From Solimicrobium sp040544425 (GTDB lineage: Bacteria > Pseudomonadota > Gammaproteobacteria > Burkholderiales > Burkholderiaceae_D), in contig JBEONO010000035.1 in NCBI GenBank assembly GCA_040544425.1, forward strand, positions 1 to 17,736: 17,736 nt of DNA, in the 5' to 3' direction. The translations under genes were made by a program, and so were the position numbers. The notes below the pieces were generated by a model. That model ran no database searches, was not told where the DNA came from, and saw only the letters and a program-made list of their open reading frames with translations. Shown one piece after another: positions 13,308 to 17,736 of this stretch; within the stretch, counting starts at the first letter, position 1; the number at the start of each line of letters is the position of its first letter.

Positions 13308-14768
13308 ATGACGTCGTTACGCTTCAAACCCCTTTTATTGTCCATGCTCGTGAGCTACTCAGCGTTCAGTCTCGCTGATCCCGCCTCCAACAACATTCCC
13401 GATACTGCCGCCCCCCCTTCCGTTGCATTTCAACCTGCCACCAGTCAGGAAGTCGATCTGTGGAGCAGAATTCGCCGCGGCTACGGCATCCCCAATTTAG
13501 AAAACCCCTTAGTCAATTACCAGTTGAACTGGTACAGCACGCGCGGCGATTACGTCCTGCGCTGCACTGAGCGCGCGTCACGCTATTTGTACCATGTGGT
13601 TGAGGAATTGGAAAAACGTGGCATGCCGACTGAATTAGCCTTGTTACCGTTTATCGAATCGGCATTTAATCCGCAGGCAATGTCCAGCGCCAAGGCGTCG
13701 GGTATGTGGCAATTCATTCCGTCGACGGGCAAAGATTTTAATTTAAAACAGAATATGTTTCGCGACGAACGGCGCGGTGTTTTGGACTCGACTGATGCGG
13801 CCCTGAACTATCTGCAAAAGCTGTACGACATGTTTGGCGACTGGCAGCTGGCGCTGGCCGCCTATAACTGGGGCGAAGGTTCGGTACAACGCGCCATCAA
13901 GAAACAACAGGCAGCTGGATTGCCCACTGACTTCGACAGCATGTCGTACCTGATGCCTAAGGAAACACAAAACTACGTGCCTAAACTGCAGGCAGTAAAA
14001 AATATAGTCAGCAATCCCGGTTACTTCAATATCGATCTGCCCAAGGTTGACAATCAACCCTATTTTGTCAGCGTTGAGAAGACGCGTGATATTGACGTAC
14101 GCGTTGCGGCGCAACTGGCCGAGCTGACCGTCGCAGAGTTCAAGGAGCTCAATCCGCAATTCAACCGACCGGTTATTACCGGCAGTACGGATACTAAAAT
14201 TTTGCTCCCTGCGGATAACGTTGAAATTTATCGAAATAATCTGAGTAAGTGGGAGGGGCCGCTGTCAAGCTGGACCGCCTACACCGTAGCCAAGAATGAG
14301 CGTATCGAGAGTATTGCGCGCCGCCTGGGCACACAGCCGGGGGTTTTGAAAGATGTGAATCAGGTCCCGGGCAATATGCTGGTCAAAGCAGGCTCCACCT
14401 TGTTGATCCCGCGCAGCAGCAAGGCCGACGATACTGACATCTCGCAACTCGTTGTCGATCACGCCAGCCTGACAATGGCAAGTGATAACACCAGAAAAAT
14501 TAATGTCACCGCGTCCAGAAGCGATTCATTAAATTCCATCGCAAAACGCTACAAAGTTACCACCGCCCAGTTAAAAGAATGGAACAGTTTAAAATCAGAC
14601 CGCCTTAGGTCCGGGCAAAAACTGCAGATTGAAGTGGCCGCTGCGCCAGTCAGACGTAATAACAGCCGTGTGGCAGTACTAACTCCAGTAAAAAAATCGA
14701 TACCAAAGAATAAGCTGGTCAAAAAAATTACGGTCGCACAGGCCAGGCTTCCAAAGAAACCCGGATAA
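13308..14768 (+). CDS. mltD: Membrane-bound lytic murein transglycosylase D with LysM repeats
   Basis: MltD cleaves the MurNAc-GlcNAc bond in peptidoglycan with formation of anhydro-muropeptides during wall remodelling. The 486-residue protein starts with a signal peptide (about 1-23, SAFSLA before DPAS). There is no lipobox cysteine at the cleavage site, so it is probably secreted to the periplasm rather than lipidated. The SLT domain covers about 95-235: LLPFIESAFNPQAMSSAKAS carries catalytic Glu117, then GMWQFIPSTG and LALAAYNWGEGSV. Two LysM domains follow at about 323-368 and 397-443, which bind glycan strands; E. coli MltD has a comparable arrangement. The C-terminal 40 residues are Lys/Arg-rich and could contact the wall or membrane. 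The ATG at 13308 is preceded by AAAGGG, and a bidirectional terminator follows at 14791. Confidence 0.94.
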   Translation: MTSLRFKPLLLSMLVSYSAFSLADPASNNIPDTAAPPSVAFQPATSQEVDLWSRIRRGYGIPNLENPLVNYQLNWYSTRGDYVLRCTERASRYLYHVVEELEKRGMPTELALLPFIESAFNPQAMSSAKASGMWQFIPSTGKDFNLKQNMFRDERRGVLDSTDAALNYLQKLYDMFGDWQLALAAYNWGEGSVQRAIKKQQAAGLPTDFDSMSYLMPKETQNYVPKLQAVKNIVSNPGYFNIDLPKVDNQPYFVSVEKTRDIDVRVAAQLAELTVAEFKELNPQFNRPVITGSTDTKILLPADNVEIYRNNLSKWEGPLSSWTAYTVAKNERIESIARRLGTQPGVLKDVNQVPGNMLVKAGSTLLIPRSSKADDTDISQLVVDHASLTMASDNTRKINVTASRSDSLNSIAKRYKVTTAQLKEWNSLKSDRLRSGQKLQIEVAAAPVRRNNSRVAVLTPVKKSIPKNKLVKKITVAQARLPKKPG

Positions 14769-14790
14769 TTCGGCGAAGTCTTCGGGTACA

Positions 14791-14816
14791 AAAAAAGCAG
14801 CCGAGGCTGCTTTTTT
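14791..14816. terminator. Bidirectional intrinsic terminator between mltD and the TPR gene
   Basis: AAAAAAGCAGCC and GGCTGCTTTTTT pair as a 12-bp stem around a two-base GA centre (in practice a CGAG tetraloop). An A-tract on one side and a T-tract on the other make it work on both strands. It lies 22 bases after the mltD stop and 10 bases after the convergent TPR gene. Confidence 0.92.
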
Positions 14817-14826
14817 ATGTTGCTGA

Positions 14827-16107
14827 TTACTGCTTGGCGAGCGGATGATTAATTTGCATAATCCAATAACGCGCCAATTCGGCAGTACCATCCGTACCTG
14901 CGACAGTCGCAAGCTGTTTGAGCGCCTGATCTTTCTTGCCAGCCCAATAATAGACAATACCCAAGTGCAGTTTGGCTTCCTCAAGGCGAGCAAGCCCACC
15001 TTTACTGATACCCTGTTCAATCAGACTTGCACCTTTATCGAACTGACCAGCTGTTGCGAATGCCATACCAAGATTGGTCAATCCAGTACCATCTTTGCTC
15101 TTATTGGCACTAGCTTCGCCCTGGTCCATCGTCTTTAAATCTTCAGCCGCATGTTTGGTAGCAGCTTCCAGCAGCGCCGTGTGCTTCTTGGCATCAGACC
15201 CCTTACCCAATACACCAGCGGCAAAACCCTGTTCCAATGCTTTTTTTACTTCGCCAGGCAATGCAGCGCGGGTAGCCAGTTCAACCATGTCCAAATACTC
15301 AGCCACAGTTTTCATGAGCGACAGCTCTTGCTTTAAACGGAAAACATCGAGATACATCCGCTCCGAAAATCCAGGTTTGGAATGGATCTGACTGATCAGA
15401 TAGGTCCAATTTTTGGCGGAAGGATAATAGGTATTCAACTGCTCCAAAGCCTTGACCGTGCCTTCTTTGTCATTGAGCTGGTTATTGCAATTCAATATCA
15501 GTTGAAACAGCTGTTCTGGTGGAACTTTTCCGGCTGCAAGCTCTGCGTTCAATTGTGCAGTCAGTCCTTTATTTGCCTCACCATAATCCTTGTTCAAGAA
15601 ATAGGCTTTGTTCAACACGTCGTTCGCCTTTGGATCCGTGCCGCCGTCTTTCAGATATCGATTCATCCACGAAATGGTCAACGGATAATTTGACTCTTGA
15701 AAATAAATTTGGCTAATTGCTTCCATAATGTTCAATTGATCTGCACGTTTCAAATAGTTCGCAGCCACGACCGCCTCAAATGCGCCAGCGGCTTTCAACT
15801 TGTCTCCAGCAGTCATGTAATAATTTCCGCGGGTGCGTTCAACTGCAAAAATCTCATACGGTGATTTGTCTTTGATCGAATCGGTTTCTGCGATCTTGGC
15901 CAATGCACCGGGAATGTTTTTCGCGTCAGACAGCGCCTGAGCGGCAACCAATGCAGTCCTGATTTCCGGCCTCAGAACCTCAACAGGTGCAGTTGCATCC
16001 TTAGCCGCTGTATCAGCATAAACATTTAACGGCAACACAGTTGACACTGCGGACAACCCTAAAACCGCCGCAACCAAGCTTGACCGTACTTGTCGAAATT
16101 TTGTCAT
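14827..16107 (-). CDS. Secreted TPR-repeat protein, paralogue of its upstream neighbour
   Basis: This 426-residue protein has a signal peptide MTKFRQVRSSLVAAVLGLSA with likely cleavage near VYA/DTA at about 31-32. Helical repeats of TPR type fill most of the rest; clearest are YYMTAGDKLKAAGAFEAVVA at about 96-115 and GTGLTNLGMAFATAGQFDKG followed by KLHLGIVYYWAGKKDQALKQ near the C-terminus. It ends LARYWIMQINHPLAKQ. It shares signal peptide, C-terminal third and overall layout with the gene at 16211-17455, so the two are tandem duplicates. It probably works in the periplasm as a scaffold. The neighbouring exbD implies a link to an ExbBD energy-coupling complex, as TPR proteins often follow exbD in betaproteobacteria. 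A terminator-like hairpin at 16138 lies in its leader. The exact role is unknown. Confidence 0.82.
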   Translation of the reverse strand: MTKFRQVRSSLVAAVLGLSAVSTVLPLNVYADTAAKDATAPVEVLRPEIRTALVAAQALSDAKNIPGALAKIAETDSIKDKSPYEIFAVERTRGNYYMTAGDKLKAAGAFEAVVAANYLKRADQLNIMEAISQIYFQESNYPLTISWMNRYLKDGGTDPKANDVLNKAYFLNKDYGEANKGLTAQLNAELAAGKVPPEQLFQLILNCNNQLNDKEGTVKALEQLNTYYPSAKNWTYLISQIHSKPGFSERMYLDVFRLKQELSLMKTVAEYLDMVELATRAALPGEVKKALEQGFAAGVLGKGSDAKKHTALLEAATKHAAEDLKTMDQGEASANKSKDGTGLTNLGMAFATAGQFDKGASLIEQGISKGGLARLEEAKLHLGIVYYWAGKKDQALKQLATVAGTDGTAELARYWIMQINHPLAKQ

Positions 16108-16137
16108 GATTAACTCTTTATCTAAAATTAATACAAA

Positions 16138-16161
16138 AATCGGTAGGCTGGCCTACCGATT
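16138..16161 (-). terminator. Terminator-like hairpin between the two TPR genes
   Basis: AATCGGTAGG (16138-16147) and CCTACCGATT (16152-16161) form a 10-bp stem with a four-base loop. On the minus strand the stem is followed by a run of T (complement of the A-tract at 16135-16139), so it can end transcription after the gene at 16211. On the plus strand CTTTTT also follows. It matches the hairpin at 17490-17518 apart from a paired base change. Confidence 0.85.
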
Positions 16162-16210
16162 CTTTTTGAGGCAAAGCTGCCTGCATTGACCCAATCAAAT
16201 CGATCCGGTG

Positions 16211-17455
16211 TTATTTGATCGGATGGTTCGCCTGAATGATCCAATACCGCGCCAAATCAGAAGTACCATCGGCACCCTGCACTGTTTTCAGCATCTTCAC
16301 AGCGTCCGATTTTTTCCCGGCCCACAGGTAGGCAATCCCGAGATGCAATTTAGCATCGTCAGGGTGATTCAAACCGCCTTTGGCAATTCCTTGTTCCATC
16401 AATTCAATCCCCTTCGGATATTGACCTGAAGTGACATAGGCAAAACCAAGGTTGACCAATGCCGTGCCGTCGGCAGCGCTATTGGCATCTGCAGTGGCTT
16501 GTGTCAGGGCCTTGGCACTTTCCGCCGCTTTCTTTGCCGCCAGATCTTTCAAACGTTTATGGCGTGCCGCTTCTGCGCCAACACCAAGAACACCTGCCTT
16601 GTAGCCTTGGTCAATCACTTTTTGCGCTTCGCCCGGCAATTCAGCCTGCAGAGCCAGTTGCGACATTTCCATGTAATCATCCAACCGATTGATCTGTCCC
16701 AGCTCTTCTTTCAGGCGGTACATATCGAGCAGTAAACGCTCGGAGTAACCAGGTCTGGTCGGCAGACGGTTCAGCAAATCTTTCCAATATTCTTTCTTTG
16801 GATAATAGGTCGTCAATTTTTCCATTGCAACGACATAGCCTGCCTTGTCGTTTTTGCTGCAATTGGCCAGCATCTGCAGATCGCCTTCGGCAGGCGTGCG
16901 GCCGGACTTCTCTTCAGCTTTTACATTGGCTGTGATTTCTTTGGAGACTTTGGCGCAATCACCACTTTGAAATGAGATTTGCATCGTCATTTGCTTGATC
17001 TTCGGATCTTCGCCACCCTCAGATAAATAACGGTTGTACCAGGTCTGTGCTTTTTGCAGGTTATTCAAGCTGTAATAAGTATCGCCCAAGGCTTCATACA
17101 TCGCCAGTTTTTGCGCACCACTTACCCGACCAGAACTCACTACAGCTTCGTACGCTTTGACAGCTGTGTCTTTATCACCTGATGCCATCGCATAGGATCC
17201 GCGGGTACTTTCAATGACATAACTTTCATAAGCCGTTTTACCAGGGATCGCATCAGCATCACGCAGCTTTGCAAGCGCTTCTTTATACTTTTTAGCTTTT
17301 GCCATATCGCTGGCGTCATGCAGCAAAGTGCCGATCGAAGCTTTAACAGTTTCAGACGACTGCGCGAACGCAACAGCAGGAACCATGCTTGAAACTGCAG
17401 ATAAACCTAAAGCAGCAATGAGCACTCCATAACGGGCATATCGAAATTTGATCAT
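16211..17455 (-). CDS. Secreted TPR-repeat protein downstream of exbD
   Basis: This 414-residue protein has a signal peptide MIKFRYARYGVLIAALGLSA with cleavage probable after AFA at about 31. TPR-like helical pairs follow, such as SYAMASGDKDTAVKAYEAVV at about 91-110, LGDTYYSLNNLQKAQTWYNR at about 126-145, and GTALVNLGFAYVTSGQYPKG followed by KLHLGIAYLWAGKKSDAVKM near the end. It ends LARYWIIQANHPIK, as its paralogue does. It contains several Cys (in SGDCAKV and LANCSKN) that the paralogue mostly lacks. The leader AUAAAGAG before the ATG is shared with the paralogue and is its only ribosome-binding-like signal. The gene follows exbD after 161 bases and a strong hairpin, so it may depend on read-through or its own promoter. 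A periplasmic scaffold role with ExbBD is inferred. Confidence 0.82.
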   Translation of the reverse strand: MIKFRYARYGVLIAALGLSAVSSMVPAVAFAQSSETVKASIGTLLHDASDMAKAKKYKEALAKLRDADAIPGKTAYESYVIESTRGSYAMASGDKDTAVKAYEAVVSSGRVSGAQKLAMYEALGDTYYSLNNLQKAQTWYNRYLSEGGEDPKIKQMTMQISFQSGDCAKVSKEITANVKAEEKSGRTPAEGDLQMLANCSKNDKAGYVVAMEKLTTYYPKKEYWKDLLNRLPTRPGYSERLLLDMYRLKEELGQINRLDDYMEMSQLALQAELPGEAQKVIDQGYKAGVLGVGAEAARHKRLKDLAAKKAAESAKALTQATADANSAADGTALVNLGFAYVTSGQYPKGIELMEQGIAKGGLNHPDDAKLHLGIAYLWAGKKSDAVKMLKTVQGADGTSDLARYWIIQANHPIK

Positions 17456-17489
17456 TACTTTTACTCTTTATAAGAAATTTACATACGAA

Positions 17490-17518
17490 AAAATCGGCAG
17501 GTTACCCCTGCCGATTTT
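17490..17518 (-). terminator. Intrinsic terminator after exbD
   Basis: AAAATCGGCAGG (17490-17501) and CCTGCCGATTTT (17507-17518) form a 12-bp stem with a five-base loop. On the minus strand it continues into TTTTTT. It lies about 100 bases after the exbD stop and 35 bases before the TPR gene. The intervening 17519-17616 shows no gene. Confidence 0.88.
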
Positions 17519-17616
17519 CATTTGTTAGTCACAGCAAGATTTTGCGATCGTGTAAGCCATATTAATAAACTCAACCTACTTTAATAACCAATGCAACAAC
17601 CTGGTGTCGGAACGTT

Positions 17617-17736
17617 TTATTCAACAAACTGTTCGTTACCGACCATGCCGATCTTGGTGACATTGTTACGCTGTGCTGCGGCCATCACACTTGCCACAGT
17701 TTTATACGCAACCAGCTTGTTCGGACGCAAATGCAC
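17617..17736 (-). CDS. exbD: ExbD/TolR-family biopolymer transport protein, C-terminal part (runs off the window)
   Basis: The minus-strand frame is open from the window edge to a TAA at 17617-17619 and encodes 39 residues, beginning VHLRPNKLVAYKTVASVMAA and ending NVTKIGMVGNEQFVE. This is the characteristic end of ExbD-type proteins: 'LRP...v.Y..V..vma.aq..gv.kig.vgn'. ExbD is a single-pass inner-membrane protein that with ExbB uses the proton gradient to energise TonB. The N-terminal part with the transmembrane helix and its essential Asp is outside the window. The next genes in the same direction are the two TPR paralogues, and a terminator lies 100 bases after the stop. Confidence 0.88.
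   Translation of the reverse strand: MHLRPNKLVAYKTVASVMAAAQRNNVTKIGMVGNEQFVE

Overview
The window looks like a chromosomal segment of a betaproteobacterium, most likely Burkholderiales of the Oxalobacteraceae type. This rests on gene content and protein style (MaeB malic enzyme/phosphotransacetylase fusion, MltD with LysM repeats, YaeQ, a CinA-type PncC amidase, ExbD followed by TPR proteins, orphan TonB-like protein). It is inference from family resemblance; there is no rRNA or other taxonomic marker in the window.

Layout. 1-560: gene debris, with the tail of a plus-strand gene, a minus-strand C-terminal fragment and the C-terminal end of a LysR-type regulator. 565-3154: an orphan membrane histidine kinase (+) convergent with a TonB-like single-pass membrane protein (-). 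3515-6338: rubredoxin (-) divergent from maeB (+). 6385-11307: a minus-strand operon that I read as a RiPP biosynthetic cluster. In transcription order it holds a repeat-containing precursor peptide, a YcaO, a TfuA-like protein, a ThiS/MoaD-like sulfur carrier ending in Gly-Gly, a ThiF/MoeB-like E1 enzyme fused to a rhodanese domain, and a MurJ/MVF-family membrane protein as candidate exporter. 11428-11688: a small zinc-ribbon/helix-turn-helix protein just upstream, a candidate regulator. 12011-14768: pncC (+), yaeQ (-), mltD (+). 14827-17736: two tandem paralogous secreted TPR proteins and the end of exbD, all minus strand.

The main discovery candidate is the RiPP cluster. YcaO plus TfuA is the enzyme pair known for making backbone thioamides. 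Here it sits with a dedicated sulfur-relay pair (E1-rhodanese and a Gly-Gly sulfur carrier), so the cluster appears to encode both the thioamidation machinery and its sulfur donor. The precursor is 62 residues, with a leader of about 23 residues and then two exact copies of the nonapeptide GSQSIVITD and a third degenerate copy (GSHTGILFGD). The two exact copies differ at four nucleotides, all silent third-codon positions, which argues that the peptide itself is under selection. A terminator-like hairpin separates the precursor gene from ycaO, and a 9-bp dyad lies immediately upstream of the precursor; both fit RiPP-style expression control. The product and its activity are unknown.

The distal exbD-TPR-TPR genes and the TonB-like protein near the left end may belong to one proton-motive-force-driven envelope system, but they lie about 11.7 kb apart and the link is only suggestive.
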